Numbered from the stretch's first letter, positions 23,101 to 34,971 are shown. The stretch: 64,000 nt of DNA from Malus domestica (GCF_042453785.1 NC_091676.1:2363501-2427500); one strand, 5' to 3'. Made by a program: numbers and translations. Notes: generated from the letters alone by a model not told the origin.

Positions 23101-23894
23101 TGCTCGTATAGCTACTTTTGCTGCGATGTTTCTTGCAGTCTTAAATGCAAGTATAATAATAACGATCCTTTTTGCCTGCCGGAAAGCATTTGGTTACACT
23201 TTTAGCAACGAGAAGGAAGTCATCGATTACATCACAACCATGGTCCCTCTACTTTGCCTGTCTGTTATACTGGACAGTATGTACGGGGTCCTTTCAGGTT
23301 GTTTGCCTTAACTTTCTGGTGCTACCAATAAGCACTTGAGTTATTTCGTGTTTCAACCTGAAGTAATATGTTTTGTGAATGGATGAAACAGGTATTGTTA
23401 GAGGAACTGGGTGGCAGCATATAGGGGCTTGGGTAAACCTTGGAGCATTTTATCTTTGTGGAATCCCCGTTGCTATCGCATTGGCTTTCTGGTTACAGCT
23501 AAGAAGAAGAGGCCTTTGGATTGGAATACAAGTTGGTACTTTTGGGCAAGTCAGTCTGCTCTCTTTAGTAACAATTTGTGCAAATTGGGAAAAGCAGGTA
23601 TATTCCTCAACCCTAAGTTTCCTGATAATGTTGATCTTCTCCGCCGTAATTTTCAGAGTTCTCATGTTTGCTTGCCAAGTAGTTAGAGCGAAGATAAAAC
23701 GTATTTTTATCTTGTGATTACCATTTTAATCCATTTGCTTAAGCATGGCATCAACTTCCCCGGTTTGTTAATTACGAGGACCCTTACGTTGGTATTCTGT
23801 GTTCCAGGCAAGCAACGCAAGGGAGAGGATATTTGAGGGAAGGCCCCCAGAAGTTAATGGCTTGTGCGACAAGGCAGAGAGTAGTGAGTGTTGA
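14142..23894 (+). CDS. MATE efflux transporter, copy C with LINE-loaded intron 2
   Basis: Seven exons: 14142-14417, 14709-15253, 22692-22778, 22869-22925, 23059-23297, 23392-23597 and 23808-23894. They give 498 residues in one open frame. Exon lengths from exon 2 on (545, 87, 57, 239, 206, 87) equal those of copy B exactly. Motifs match the family: [42 protein letters not shown] and [17 protein letters not shown]. It is more diverged from A and B than they are from each other (for example exon 4 reads [20 protein letters not shown]). Intron 2 is 7.4 kb because of a composite LINE insertion at 15349-22681 whose target duplication also copied the 3' splice site. If the upstream acceptor (15341-15342) is used, translation stops at 15422-15424. 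Role as for copy B; expression of the full protein is not certain. Confidence 0.85.
15461..18619 (+). CDS. RTE-clade LINE protein: AP endonuclease and reverse transcriptase
   Basis: Uninterrupted 1052-codon frame, the usual single-ORF layout of plant RTE (BovB-like) retrotransposons. An N-terminal stretch of about 100 residues precedes the endonuclease, which starts near M102 ([36 protein letters not shown]). The reverse transcriptase follows ([33 protein letters not shown], catalytic FADD at residues 795-798), then a C-terminal [10 protein letters not shown] region. M102 or the first ATG could be the true start. Motif A reads EKEYD where EKAYD is usual, but the catalytic Asp stays. The frame is intact, yet the copy lacks the (TTG)n 3' tail needed for its own priming. 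Confidence 0.92.
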   Translation: MKMNSERNRAKARASPVSGALCGPSTVISEQGSLYLHRHPDAVLNEQGGHRNFFSNDSTQSCLGAYAPINFTRDTQKKYFDSIGRGRVKKLGQKGRVQESRMRLGTWNIGTLTGKSMEVVEVMVRRRINIMCLQETKWVGLKAKDLENSGFKLWYSGTNRRRNGVGIIVDKTLTQDVVDVKRVGDRIMAIKIVIGQELINVISAYAPQVGLDMSSKEKFWEDLGDLVQGIAQTEKLFIGGDLNGHVGRETGNYGGFHGGHGFGERNEDGEAILDFAMAYDLFLANTFFKKREEHVITYKSGSSKTQIDFLLMRKGDRITCKDCKVIPGESVANQHRLLVMDVHIKRVRKKNKTWKCPRTRWWNLKEEKQVIFKEKVITQCVWDREGEASQMWDSMASCIRKVVKAVLGESKGFAPHQKESWWWNEEVQTKVKAKKECCKALYKDRTDENGERYRKAKQEAKKAVREAKLAAYDDMYKRLDTKEGELDIYKLARAREKKTRDLNQVRCIKDEDGKVLATENAVKDRWRGYFHNLFNEGHERSASLGELSNSEECRNYSFYRRIRKEEVVVALKKMKHRKAVGPDDIPIEVWKVLGETGITWLTDLFNRILKTKKMPNEWRTSTLVPIYKNKGDVQNCMNYRGIKLMSHTMKLWERVIEHRLRQETRVSDNQFGFMPGRSTMEAIYLLRRLMERYRDGKNDLHMVFIDLEKEYDRVPRDILWRILEKKGVRVAYIQAIKDMYEGAKTAVRTHEGQTESFPITVGLHQGSSLSPYLFALVMDELTGHIQDDIPWCMLFADDIVLIDETQEGVNAKLNLWREVLESKGLRLSRSKTEYMECKFSANGGQNELGVRIGDQEIPKSDRFRYLGSILQKNGELDRDLNHRIQAGWMKWKSASGVLCDRRMPLKLKGKFYRTSIRPAMLYGTECWAVKHQHVHKMGVAEMRMLRWMCGHTRKDKIRNEVIRGKVGVAEIEGKMRENRLRWFGHVQRRPTDAPIRRCDYGIEVQGRRGRGRPRKTLEETLRKDLEYLDLTEDMTQDRAQWRSKIHIADPTQ
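18879..19559 (-). CDS. Gag-like coiled-coil protein of a non-autonomous element
   Basis: 226 codons starting [20 protein letters not shown] predicted coiled coil runs at about residues 95-145 ([36 protein letters not shown]), followed by a Pro-rich tail with repeats of the form EAPNDxPxxPxxSxxL. I recall similar proteins as very common 'uncharacterized' predictions in apple, consistent with a repeat-borne ORF. No catalytic motif is seen. It lies antisense to the host MATE gene. Whether it is translated is unknown. Confidence 0.5.
   Translation of the reverse strand: MKMSGPSDRRFDLNLVEEAATPSPDNIWRPSFVSPTGPLTVGDSVMKNDMTAAVVARNLLTPKDNRLLSKRSDELAVKDYLALSVQCAGSVSNMAQRLFARTRQVESLAAEVMSLKQEIRGLKHENKQLHRLAHDYATNMKMKLDQMKESDGQVLLDHQRFVGLFQRHLLPSSSGAVPRNEAPNDQPLLPPPSRVLSSTEAPNDPPPVPALSGALPTAETSPKQPL
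19685..19890. repeat. Tandem repeat with CAGAAATCGAAGAGGCG units
   Basis: Partial head-to-tail copies built from CAGAAATCGAAGAGGCG, CTTGCTTTCTCAAAAG, CTAGGCTGCTCAGAGACCAC and GGCCGATCT blocks. Unit length varies because inner blocks are themselves duplicated. Confidence 0.75.
20332..20575. repeat. Tandem repeat, about 62 bp unit, four copies
   Basis: Four diverged units, each with AAAATCGAAGAGGCACCG, a CGAATCTCGAGAGCC core and a CTTTCTC end. The core shares the ATCGAAGAGGC word with the repeat at 19685, so both fields come from one ancestor. Confidence 0.75.
22055..22681 (+). mobile_element. 5'-truncated RTE LINE 3' end with (TTG)n tail
   Basis: Matches 18045-18619 of the upstream LINE at high identity, reading the protein C-terminus from [20 protein letters not shown] to HIADPT, stop at 22646-22648. 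It then has the tail AGTGGGAAAAGGC plus TTG repeats that the upstream copy lacks. One small in-frame insertion (CGMIR near 22320) distinguishes it. Confidence 0.85.
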
Positions 23895-25340
23895 TGAGCA
23901 CAATCCTCTCTATCTGAGAGAGATTAGCTTTATCATTCTTCTGCAACTCAAAAATTTCGTAATAACGCGTTTGGATGCTTGTGGCATTCCGTCTTGATTA
24001 CGTGCAAGTAAGAGAGATTGTACGAGTTCTTGACTCCAACATGGTACCCCTATAACCTTGTGGTTTCTGCAGACAATGTGAAAAGCAGAATGCAGGTGGC
24101 AAGTCTACTGAAATATCATGCAGTAAAATGACAATAAAAGACATTTCATACACCCCAAACACCCTCCATCTCTCTCGATCCGTCTTCTCCCTACAACAAA
24201 TCACATAAAATAAATATTAGTAAATGATAATTTATGATGACATGGTAAACCATATAAAAATAATGAAACAACAACGAAATACTTATCTTTGGTAGGTAGA
24301 GAACGCTCTTCGTCGATCTTTGATTAGAACAAGATTTTAGATTGAGGCATGTAAGTTCACTATCCTTAAGAGTAGATTTCGCCTCTTTAAGACTAGGTCT
24401 CGGTGTAGCAAGTTATGACGCCCTACCCTCCAAAATACAACAACCTATGATCTGTGTAAACGTACACTCACAATACTTGAATTGGATGAACAATCCAAAT
24501 TTTCCTTTAGCACAAAAGTGAACAATGAAAGACAAGGATTGAAGACTTAGAGAAGTGAAAAGGGCAGAAGATTGGAGCTCTATATTTCCCATCTTTTTAT
24601 TTAGGCAATCAAATGCTAACATTATAAATCCCTTTTAAAGCATCAGTTTTGGTTTTACAAAAAAAAAACAGAAATTAGGACTTTAAAACAAATTGAATAG
24701 TATTAAGGGATATTTCCTACTTTCAAGAGGAAGTAATATATGATACATCTAGATTTAGATTAAAGCAAGTGGTAAGGTATGGTCTTTCAATGGAGCAAGT
24801 TCAAGGACCTTCTAGATATAATTGGTGATTTGTTATTCGAAGATAAAATTTCATTGTAATTAGTGCGGGATACTCTTTTCTTTTTTATCAAGTTGAAATC
24901 TCTGATAATGTTTTATCCAGGCCTAAATAAAGGCACCATATCCTTGTATTGTACTTATTCATTTACCTCATCAACAAATATCATACTTTTCCTAAAAAAA
25001 GTGATGGATAGGTTTTGTGGTTAAGTTGTGAGAAAGCACACCAACGGGGTTGTACGGGTTCCACACGCACAAGTTGGTATTCCCAATATTCCCCCACTTT
25101 AGCCACCCGGAAGCAACGGGTATGGGGTTTTACTAAAAGGTCTCAACAATATTTGTGTGTGTGCTGTATACCTTCAGTAGATGGCTCTCCTCTTGGCCGA
25201 TGTGGGACTCCAAATTGGCTCTCATCAAAGCCACGAAACACCAACAGTTTTCCCATTCAACTCACTACGTATCTAGTTTCAACTATTCTCTCTCCCCTAA
25301 GTTTCCTTGTGATCCTAGATTTAGTTTACTTATCTAATTA
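23895..25340. other. Intergenic DNA after the MATE cluster
   Basis: AT-rich. The first 100 bases match the 3' flanks of the other MATE copies. A piece at 25015-25260 is GC-richer and contains GGCCGATGTGGGACTCC, a phrase I associate with plant repeats, but no element ends were found. No gene supported. Confidence 0.5.
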
Positions 25341-25507
25341 AGATTGGTCTAACGGTATTCATTTTCACTTGTACGTACGTGTGAGGTCTTAGGTTCAATT
25401 CTCGCCAAAGGCGAATTTGAACCACTTTATTGTTAACTCTATTGTAAAACTCAGTCCACCTTCTATCCCTTATGGTAAATAATATCGTTTGCTAAAAAAA
25501 AAAAAAA
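25341..25507 (+). mobile_element. SINE with A-rich tail
   Basis: An A-box-like TGGTCTAACGG (25345-25355) and a B-box-like GGTTCAATTCT (25392-25402) at pol III spacing, ending in a run of 14 A (25494-25507). These are the marks of a tRNA-derived SINE. Target duplications are not clear, so the left end is approximate. Confidence 0.7.
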
Positions 25508-25700
25508 TTCATAACGGGCCGAAGGTCATTTAGCCCAATAAAAAGACGAGACGTCGTCGATTAGCGGAACTGGCTGTTAATCGCGTTACCCTATTGGCAC
25601 TTGCGGCAGAAGATTTTCCCCTCCACAAAACCCCCAAAACCTCTGAGAATTTTGAGAACCCGCTGCTGCAGCAGCAATTCCTTCCGTCAAACGCCGAGCG

Positions 25701-26773
25701 ATGGGCCGAGCCGAGAGAGACCAACTGACTCGAACTCTCAATCACCACCTCAACACCGTCCACGAGACCTTCCAGGTTCAATCTCTTTCTGTCTCTAGAA
25801 ATTCAATCTTTCCTTCTTTTTTAATTTTTGTAATTTTGTAATTTTGTAATTTATTATTATTATTATTATTATTATTTTATTTTATGGTTTTGTTTGTTGA
25901 ATTGGATGAAATCAGGTGTTGGATCAAACCGCACCTTCAACACTTGAGAAGGTGAGCTGGGTGGAGGTCACAAAGATGGGCGATCAAGTCTCCAAACAAG
26001 CTACCATTTGTAAGTCCTATCAATCTTCGATTTTTATTTTTCTTGCTTTTATTTTAGTTTTTTTATCATCTGTGTCCACTGCTAATATCTTGGTATAGTT
26101 AATTCGAAAAAGTGTCCTTTCGAATGGCAAAATCTGGAAAATTTATAGAAGGAATTGTGATTTCACCTTTCTGGACCTTACAAATAAGGTAATGCTAGGG
26201 AGACTAAATTTTGGAAACTAAAGGACATGGAAGTTGATGATTGGTTTATTACTTAAGCGTTGATTAACATGCTCAATCCTATTGATGACACATCATTTAG
26301 TTTGCAAATTTAGTCTAGAAATTTAATCTCTCTAGCATTACCCTTACAAATATGCTTCTGTAACTCAACAACTTTTCCATATTCTTCAATGTGCCTTGAG
26401 TGATCATGTGCTCGGAAAAAAGGTTCGATGGAGATCTGACTTATATGGTTTTTGTCTATCTATGTTTCGATTCGGTGATCTGGTTGTATAGTTTCTTCTT
26501 CTCCCCTCTGTTGCATAATGCCTGATGCTCAAGTGACTAAATGTGACTTGATAATGCAGTTGGAATGCTTTGGACCGGAGGAGAAACACCGCAAGTTAGA
26601 GCACTTGAAGAAAACATGGTTTCCTACTTCAATACCCTGCAAGGTTTTCTTCTGCTTTCACATGGGAGTACAGTCGGTGCAGGGCCTACGCTGGCTTCTT
26701 GTGTCCATACGTCTGTAAAGCAAGTTGTTGACACCAGTTTTAAGCTGTGGAAGGAATCTATCTCTTTGTATGG

Positions 26774-26804
<31 letters not shown>

Positions 26805-27822
26805 CAAACCATACATTGTTCAAGTAGCATTTCTTGTTCTTAATCACTGCATGCTTGTATTTTTGTTGAATCACGTACCCATGGTCATTGGTGTATGACT
26901 TCAAAGTGACCATGAACTTCAGCTTCTAGAGTTAGCTTTCGTGCAGACCTTTGACATCAGATTTTGGAGGCTAATGCTGATTAATAACCGTTAGAGTCTA
27001 TTTGATTGCATATTATGGTAGTCGGAAGTGTTTTGTCTTGGCTAAAGATTTGACGACTACTTTAGCTAGTAGGAACCTTATCTTCACTTGGAACATACAC
27101 TTGCAGGAGCACGGAATAAAGATGGGAAACTCTCAATTCCACAGTGGGTCGGGGCAGTATGGGAAGCGTGTTCTGCTCTCAAAATGACACCTGCCACAAA
27201 TATTACAGCAATTGGGCGAGCAATGACAAAGGTTGCAGTTTCGGTGAAAGATGTTCTTCGTGAGATGAAGGAGCTTAAGCCAGCTTCCTCTGACCCGACA
27301 GATGGATCCTCTATTGAGCCTTCTACTGAAGCAGAGATTGAACCCGATGATGATGAAATTTCAAGTGATGGTGATCTGGGCAATGACTTGTCACCTGAAG
27401 AGATGAGGGTTTCTCAATTGGCAATTGCCGTTGTGTCAGAGGCTCTTGTGGTAATAAAGGAACTAATTCGCACCATCAGCGGTCTGCTTAAACTGGAAAA
27501 CCCAAATGGCGGCAGTAATCTTGTGGATTCCTTGGAGAAATTGTTGAAAATGTGTAAAGAAATCGGAATACAAATAGACGAGCTTGGAGCTTGTTTATAC
27601 CCCCCACAAGAGGTTCCCGCTATCAAGGCAGCATCCGAGAAAATCTCCAGTTTTGTTGATGATATGCAATCCGAATTACAGAATCTCAACGGAAATCTGG
27701 AAGCTTTTAGTCAGGCGTGCAATTGTTTGAAGAGTTCATTGAGACAGCTCGAATCCGAAGTGGCCTCTCCTAATACTGTTGATTTAGAAACCAGTGTGCA
27801 GAATATTGATTTGAACAGCTAG
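25701..27822 (+). CDS. Cyclin-D1-binding protein 1 homologue (GCIP/CCNDBP1 family)
   Basis: Four exons: 25701-25775, 25916-26009, 26560-26772 and 27107-27822. They give 365 residues, close to the animal GCIP length. Animal members bind cyclin D1 and helix-loop-helix factors as negative regulators of cell-cycle entry; the plant role is poorly known. Helical N-terminal part with LTRTLNHHLNTVHETFQ, then TGGETPQVRALEENMVSYF and GSTVGAGPTLASCVHTSVKQ, which I recognise as typical of the plant family. A strongly acidic stretch (EAEIEPDDDEISSDGDLGND) lies near residue 215, followed by a helical C-terminal domain. The start is the first ATG after a short leader. A (TC)n run follows the exon 3 donor, and intron 2 carries a MITE. 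It converges on TATC, with 213 bp between the two stop codons. Confidence 0.85.
26187..26344. mobile_element. hAT-type MITE in intron 2 of the CCNDBP1 homologue
   Basis: 158 bp with inverted ends AGGTAATGCTAGGGAGACTA and its near complement. It is flanked by a perfect 8 bp duplication TACAAATA (26179-26186 and 26345-26352), the size made by hAT transposases. No coding capacity. Confidence 0.88.
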
Positions 27823-28035
27823 GCGAGCGAGTGAGAGACGAAATTGATTTTGCAGAGCTTTGAAAGTCTTTGTTTTCGAGAAGAAAATATACCTTGTTTC
27901 GACATTTGAATTCAAGTTTAGAATCCACCCTCGTTCTATATAAGATCGCATTTATGTTACACGTTGCAAATGTAAAGATCCTTACAAACACTGTATGCGC
28001 GATACTACAAATAAATTTCATGCGTTTAACAGGGT

Positions 28036-30093
28036 TCACCGGCCAGTAAGCTTAACCACCCACGCACCCCCTAAGTAAAGACCGAGGAGGGGTGCTGCCA
28101 GAAGAACCTGAGTGAGTGGATCCGTTGACGGGGTAACCACAGCGGCTGCCACAACAGCGCCAACCACAACATACCTCCAAATTGATAGCATTTGGTCTCC
28201 TGATACCAGACCGACTTGTCCAAGGAGAAATTGTATAACCGGAACCTAGAATAAGAAGAAAGGTAATTCGTTAACGGAGCTTCTACTGAGAGATCCACTT
28301 CAATAAATGCATTTTAGGGGCACAAACCAACAGTCAATTTCGGTTAAGAATACTTGAGAGGAGAGTCGTTACCTGGAAAGACAAGCCTGTGCTGAACATG
28401 AGAACAAGTACGAACTCAAAGTATTGATCGATGGACCATAAAGATTCCACAACACCTTCTGCATACGTAACAAAAAAGTTCAAGGCTGCTGGTGTCAACA
28501 CCATATAGGAGAAGGTGATACCAGCATAGAAAAGAACCGATGAGCCTATAACAATTGGCCCCAGAAATTTTCTCTCGTCTCTCGTTAATCCTGGAAGAAC
28601 AAAGGCTATAAGCTCATACAGAATGATCGGGCTCCCCAAGAGAAGGCCGCAATATCCTGATACCTGCAGTAAACAATCAAAAGAACTTGTTACAGTGATT
28701 TACTTCTGAAATAACCAAATGAAAACACATAAAAAAAGGAGCAAGAGGTAATGTTCTCATTTAAGACTGAGATTATTATGCGAAATACTAATCATAAAGT
28801 CCCTACAACACTTCATTACACTTCCGCAATAGCTAGCCGGACTGATTTGCACTTCTGGAAAACAAAATCTTAAATGCAACAATCATTTCAAAGACCGGAT
28901 AGATATTCACCGAGTCTAACCTTTAAAGTAGTAAAGAAAAACTCGCCAGGAGCTAGCTGCAGGAACTTTACACCTTGTTCTTTAACCGGAGCTTCAAGAA
29001 ATACTATAAGGTCTTTAGAATATGCAAAGCACCCCGCCATAGAAACGCCAACCGCTATAACTGATATAAAAAGTCTTTGACGCAGCTCTTCCAGATGATC
29101 GAATAGGGTCATCTCTTTATCATCCGGGAGGAGCTCTTGACTAGGATACAGAAAATTGGAAATCGAACTTCCTCCATTGTCTTCTTCCACTCCATCAACT
29201 AAATCTATATGTACATCAAAATGGCATGTCAAACTTCTAACTGAAGACATTAACACGTACTTTCTCAAGGCAAGATCTAAATTGTGATAAGTGAGTAAAT
29301 TTATATGCTTTTACAGAAGCAAAACCTGTACAAACAAATTGTTTTTGAAAAAGGTCCAAATTACACTAGGAGCTAAAGAAACTCGGTTTCTAATCTGTAG
29401 TAGCAAAAGCACATTCTTCCATTCAATCAAACGCACTTCTAATTACATTTGGAAGAAAAACTTAGAAGTGAAGCGCTTTCTAGAGGTGCTTCTCACGAAG
29501 CACTTCCAATTGCTTTTCCAAGAAGCACTGGATTTTTAGTGAAAAGTTCAATTATTATAGAGCTCCCAGATCAGATTTAAGGTATATTTTGCTTTTCCAA
29601 GAAGTACCAGACAATTATTATACTTAACGGATATTACAGAGCTCCCAGATAGGTATATTTTGCTTCTAAACATACTCAAATTACTCAGATTAGCAAAGAA
29701 TCAAAAGCACTAGAATTACTAACAATTGTAAGAAAATCCATGTTTAGCTCTTATTAACTTAATAACAAAATTCAGTGAAAAAAAAGTTACAAATTGTGGA
29801 TGTTGAGCGTTACCAGTAGAAGGCCTCTCCTCGACGGCGGACCCAACCCCAGGTCCAGCGCCAAACTCCTGCTGCTTCTCTCTCAAATCATCATCAACAG
29901 CGCAGCAAACGACGTCACCGCGGAGGCTCCTCCGGATCCGCAGAAAACTGAGCTCCGGTCTCGGCCTCCTCGAGTGGTGGACTCGAACGGAACCCAGCTG
30001 GTTTCTGATTGGTCCCCGCCGGTCGAAGCAATTGCGGGTGCCATTCCGGACGAAGTTCAAGTTGGAAATGGAAGCACAACTGGTGCTTCCCAT
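28036..30093 (-). CDS. TATC: Sec-independent protein translocase TATC, chloroplastic
   Basis: Core membrane receptor of the thylakoid twin-arginine (delta-pH) pathway; with HCF106 it binds RR-signal precursors and then recruits THA4. Four exons on the minus strand: 30093-29814, 29204-28921, 28663-28373 and 28245-28036. They give 354 residues. Exon 1 (93 residues) is basic and Ser-rich, as expected of a transit peptide. The TatC domain runs at about residues 125-345: [35 protein letters not shown] (the conserved loop with P and E), [17 protein letters not shown] and [16 protein letters not shown], with about six hydrophobic helices. Phases join cleanly and the stop is TGA. It diverges from ORC4 across 400 bp. 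Confidence 0.95.
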
Positions 30094-30493
30094 CTCTCCT
30101 CCGACTCTTCCAACTGCAAGTTCGCTGCTTCTTCTTCTTCCTCTGGTTCTTCTGAACGATGTCTGAATGTGAATGACTGGTGGGTTCTTCTTTCTTCAGC
30201 TCGTCGGGACGATATTTTTGGAATCGCAGCCAAAGACAATGGCGCATCGTAGCGGGTTCTCTATTTGTTTTCTACCATGCGCCGATGACGTAATGTGTGG
30301 CGTAGAATGGGCCTTACAAGCACTTTCCCAGTTGCAATTTCGGCCCACCGAAAAGTTTCAGTTCGGCCCATAGTTAACTTGGGCCTTCGGTCTTAGGTGG
30401 GGCATATGTTGGTACTGTATAAACCGACTGCGCATTCCTTCCCGCCATTTCTCTCTCGTCTCAATTCTTCTCGCTCTGAGCTTGCTTCGCGAA
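30094..30493. promoter_or_regulatory. Shared divergent promoter of TATC and ORC4
   Basis: 400 bp between the two start codons. It has four site-II-like TGGGCC/GGCCCA boxes at 30308-30313, 30342-30347, 30365-30370 and 30380-30385. On the ORC4 side, E2F-like sites are TTCCCGCC at 30439-30446, TTCGCGAAA near 30486-30494 and GCGGGAAA at 30499-30506, the last already inside the ORC4 coding region. Site II boxes suit genes active in dividing cells and organelle biogenesis; E2F sites suit a replication gene. Confidence 0.6.
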
Positions 30494-33400
30494 ATGGCGC
30501 GGGAAAATCCGACGGAGAGTGCCCTATGTCTGCTCCGGACCCGGCTCTGCGACCCAAATTTCGCCTTCAAAGCTCTCTCTCACTCCGACGACTCAAACTA
30601 CAGGTCCCCAATTTCCTTCAAATCTCACACACTTCGACCCTAATTTCAATTTTAAAAAATAAAAAATTGGGGGCTTTTTGGCTTTGATTTTCTTAATTTT
30701 TTTATTGTTTTTGCAGCAAGTTGAAATTTTTAGTTTCGAGTTCGATCACTGAGGCCTGCAACAACTCCATTTTGCTTCTGGGTCCCCGTGGTTCCGGAAA
30801 AATTGCTGTTTGCCCCCCCAAATTTTCCATTGTAGTTCCTCTTATAATTGTAATATAAATATACAGTTGATTTTATTATTCTACTCGTGTTTTAGGTATT
30901 GGAGCTTGTGCTCAGCGATTTATTACAAGAATTTCCTGATATGATTTCAGTGGTATGCTGGCATTTTTCACTTTTATTCTATAAAATTTCTTTGCATTTT
31001 TCTGCTTTTTTTAATCCCGTTTTAATGTTTATTTGCAATTTAATTTGGAGTGGAAATTGTGCTGCAGATTAGGTTGAGTGGCCTTTTACACAGCAGTGAC
31101 AACTGCGCATTCAAGGTTGATGATTCTGTCTACTTTTCTTTTTATTTTTTCCGGTCTGGGGTTGAAATTGTGATGAATCATTCAGGAATCCTAGATAGTA
31201 ACATTATGTTTTTCTTTTTTTAATATGCTTGTTGGTCATTCAGGAAATCGCTAGGCAGCTATGCGTGGAGCATCAGTTGGTGTTCTCGAGAATGGTAATG
31301 TGCATAGTTTTATCTGAAACCACTTTTGAAGCATTGTACTTTCGAAAACTTATGGTTTCTTGATGTTGTGATCATTTTTGTAGGCATCGTTTGATGATAA
31401 CTCTCAGTTTATGATAGCCATGTTAAGGTACGTATAAAGTTTCCGTGGTGCGGATTCTTGTCAAATGGTTTAGAGGTTCTGACAGATCTGTTTATCTGCT
31501 AATTAGGGAGTGTGGATTAGCGCATAAAACAATTATTTTTGTGTTGGATGAGTTTGACTTGTTTGCTCTGGTAAGACCTCATCTTCCTTTGCCCGTTTGT
31601 TTTTCAATTCTGCAGCCTTGCTCTTTGACATTCATGATTTATCTTTGGCTTCTTCGTTCTTTGAAACTAGTGAAGATTTGTGAAAAGCAATTAGTTAACA
31701 TGTAAAAACTTGTGAATCTTTTCTCGGGCTGCAAAGTTACACTGGAAATCATACGAAAGTTTATCCTTTCATAAGGAGTAATTTATGTCTATTATTGAAG
31801 AAGAGTATGTGCAGACTGAAACATAAAGAACAAGCACACTCTTCGGTCTACTGAAACTAAATGTTGGAAGAATGTCAATGAAAACGTAATTATAACCTAG
31901 AGAAAATATATCTTGTACTTTTTTCTCTCTACTGGAGCTTTCATGAAAGGGGTTTGCTTGATCAGAGCTCAAATGAGCATACTTGTTTTCTCAAAATTGA
32001 CTCTGGTTGGGTGCTTTTGGTTGAAGTATCAACTATAAATATTAAGACAAGACGATATTGTGCAACATATAAGGTGTAAGAAGTGTATGACTTACAAGCT
32101 AAACCTACACATACCTTAAAGAGTTTATTGTCGGTTACTCATGGGAATATGTTATGAGTCTCGACAGATATGAATTTTGACCCATGTCGCATCTCTGCAA
32201 GTTGTGCAACTCATGCAGTGCAAATGCCTTTTTGAGTTCTTAAACTCACGCTGTCTTTATAGAATAAAGATAAACAACCATTGACTCAATATTTCTTTTT
32301 CATTTATGGTTCCTTACAGGGAAAACAGAGATTGCTTTATAGTTTACTTGATGCAATGCAGTCAGTTACATCTCAGGCTGTTGTCATTGGTGTGAGTTCG
32401 CGACTGGTATGTTGCTTTAAAGTTGCTGTGATCTTTTCCTTGTTAACTTTTGTTGCCATAACTGTGAATGCCTAGGTTTTAATGTTAGCATGTGGATTAG
32501 TTGCATCAAAGTTGAGAAGAAATTTTCATGCAGGATGCTGATATGCTTTTGGACAAAAGAGTAAGATCTCGTTTTTCACATAGAAAGCTTTTGTTTCTTC
32601 CTCCTGCTTATGAAGACATACAACGGTAAAGTTATTAACTTATGGCTTGGGTGCTGTTATTGTTTCTTCCCAAATATTGACACTTCCAATGTAGTAGTTG
32701 CTTTTCTGATTTTCTTAATTTCCAAGCGAGGCAGATTGTTGGAGCACATTTTACTTTTGCCAACAGATTCAAGCTTTCCACCAGACTATGTTATTGCGTT
32801 CAATGCAAAACTTCAAGTATCCTTTCCTGACTATGTCTTTTAATGAGATAATATAGAATATTCATGTAAAACAATTTTTTCATTCTATAGTATTCTAGCA
32901 GAGGTCGCACTTGGTGCGATGGCAAGTGCCTTCGCCCATGAGCGGTAGGTCTCGGGTTCGAGACTTGGGAGCAGCCTCTCCATAAAATGGGGGTAAGGTT
33001 ACCCGACATTCACCTCTCCCAGACCCTGCGTAAAGCGGGAGCCTTATGCACTGGGTACGACCTTTATAGTATTCTAGCAGATCAGATCCTTCAGCTTGTA
33101 AAGTCCTTGACATTTTACAGACTATATTGGCCGATGAGAGATTCAAAGAGATTATTAATACATATCTGAATCTTGATTCAACCGTCAAACATTTGTTAAG
33201 ATATCTGTAAGTTTTTCTTTTGAATGTGAGAGAATTGAATGAACGTATTGCTTTTAGTGTTCATCATTTGTCGTATACTAAAGTTACTCATCGTGGATCA
33301 TGGTACTAGATTCCGCGCTGTTTCTGATATGGATTTAGAATCTGGAATGCTGTCGCTAGAAAACTTCAAAACTGCACTTTCAAATATCCAAAGGCATCCA

Positions 33401-34334
33401 AAGTTGGAATGCATAAAAGGTCTGAGAATTTATATCTTTCTTTGTTGGACTTCATTATCTGCATTCTTTGTTCCTCCCATATCCATCATTTCTGCCTGCC
33501 AAAGACTTGTGTATATAACTATTAAGTGAAGCAAAGCAATGATGTATTGTTTCCTGTCTTCTTCTTTTCTCGTTTTCTCCTTTTTGTTTCTTATGAAAAT
33601 TGACGATTTAAACAGATTGCTCTGTATTGGAACTTTACATTCTGGTATGCATGAAGAGGTTGGAAGTTAAGGAGCAGAACTCATACAATTTCAACGCTGT
33701 AATGAAAGGTGAATATGTGATTCTTGTCTTTCTAAGTCCTATTATTAAGTTTTCGCTTACATGTTTGGCATGTCTGGCAGAGTACAAAAGCATACACGAT
33801 TCGGTCAAGACAGCTGACTATTTTGCAAGAAATGTTTGCTTACGGGTATGCTTATCTCCTTGCTAAAATTGTGTTATAACAAATCTTATTGTTGTGTTAC
33901 ATTTTAGCAGAACATTTTCATTTTTTGCTTCTGCAGGCATTCGAACACCTTCTACAACGTGAACTAATTGGGTTTGCAGACAACAGAGGACAGAATCAAT
34001 CCATTGAATTCAGTCCTGTAAAACTTTTAATCTCATCCCATGAACTACATCAGGGGATGAAATCATACGGTTCCTGTCCTGTAAGTCACTACAACAAAAC
34101 TGTGTTTTTTTTGGGATAAAATGTATCAAAAGCTCAACTGAAACCGATCTTTCAAGGAATTTAATCACAATGTAGGAAAAGTTTTTAACATGTATCAGAA
34201 CTTTTTGTTAGGTTTTATGTTGTCATCGTCGATCTTAATGACGAAAATAACGTGTACCAGACCACTTGGGTTTCATGAGTTGTTTGTGTTGTTGACAGGC
34301 AATTCTTCAACAATTAATGGATCGTCAAAAGTAG
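30494..34334 (+). CDS. ORC4: Origin recognition complex subunit 4
   Basis: AAA+ subunit of the six-part complex that binds replication origins in the nucleus and loads MCM helicase. Sixteen exons: 30494-30603, 30717-30807, 30896-30952, 31068-31115, 31244-31294, 31384-31427, 31507-31570, 32320-32406, 32534-32625, 32735-32816, 33121-33206, 33310-33419, 33616-33708, 33781-33845, 33937-34080 and 34299-34334. They give 419 residues, the family's normal length. Walker A is GPRGSGK at residues 59-65, followed by Ile instead of Thr/Ser. Walker B is VLDEFD at 146-151. Other landmarks are SRLDADMLLDKRVRSRFSHR (sensor and arginine region) and a C-terminal winged-helix part. A SINE lies in intron 10, 56 bp before the exon 11 acceptor. 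Confidence 0.95.
32902..33064 (+). mobile_element. Au-type SINE in ORC4 intron 10
   Basis: 163 bp with pol III boxes (TGGTGCGATGGCAAGTGCC as A box region, GGTTCGAGACTTGGG as B box) and a short T-rich 3' end. It is flanked by a perfect 16 bp duplication TATAGTATTCTAGCAG (32886-32901 and 33065-33080). The sequence fits the Au SINE family known from many flowering plants. The perfect duplication implies a fairly recent insertion. Confidence 0.93.
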
Positions 34335-34971
34335 AGTTGCTGAAGGGAGCTGCTTCATGTGTATCATAAGCACAAGACGTGGTGTAATCTCCAGCATTTG
34401 TTTCATTTGATCTTGTTTGTGTATCAATATAAATAATTTATTTATGTAAAAGCATTATTGCTTTCCGTCACTATGGTACAGTCATTATGACACGCTAAAG
34501 TAGGGAGTATGACTGGAGTACAACTTTTTTAAAGAGCTACTAACATAATGTTTTGATAATTTTAGCTAGAACCTTGATATAAAATAGAGAGCTTGATTGG
34601 AGATACTCTACAATCTAATATAATTTAGGAAATGCTACCGATTTTTTCAGTGAGACCTTCTCATTATATTTTTGAGCTCTCATTCTCATCATTTAATGTT
34701 ACACGGTTCATTTTATCTATTTGATTAACGTTTTTAAATTTGAGTCTTCAACAGTATTAAATTTTTCATTAAAATAAATAAATAACATGATTCGTCTAAA
34801 TAATTTTGAATTTAGTTGATTTTTGGTCGAGTTGATCTTTAAAGTGTGTGAATTAAAAAAATAAACAGTTTTGAATCATAGAGTAAAACCTAACAGTAAA
34901 CCGGAAATTCGGATTACGAAGTCCAGTGTTTTGGTTTGGGCTCAGGTCCGCAATACATAGCCACCATCACC
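34335..34971. other. Intergenic DNA between ORC4 and the PPR gene
   Basis: ORC4 3' flank and then AT-rich sequence. No element or further gene seen. The PPR leader probably begins in the last 100 bases. Confidence 0.5.
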
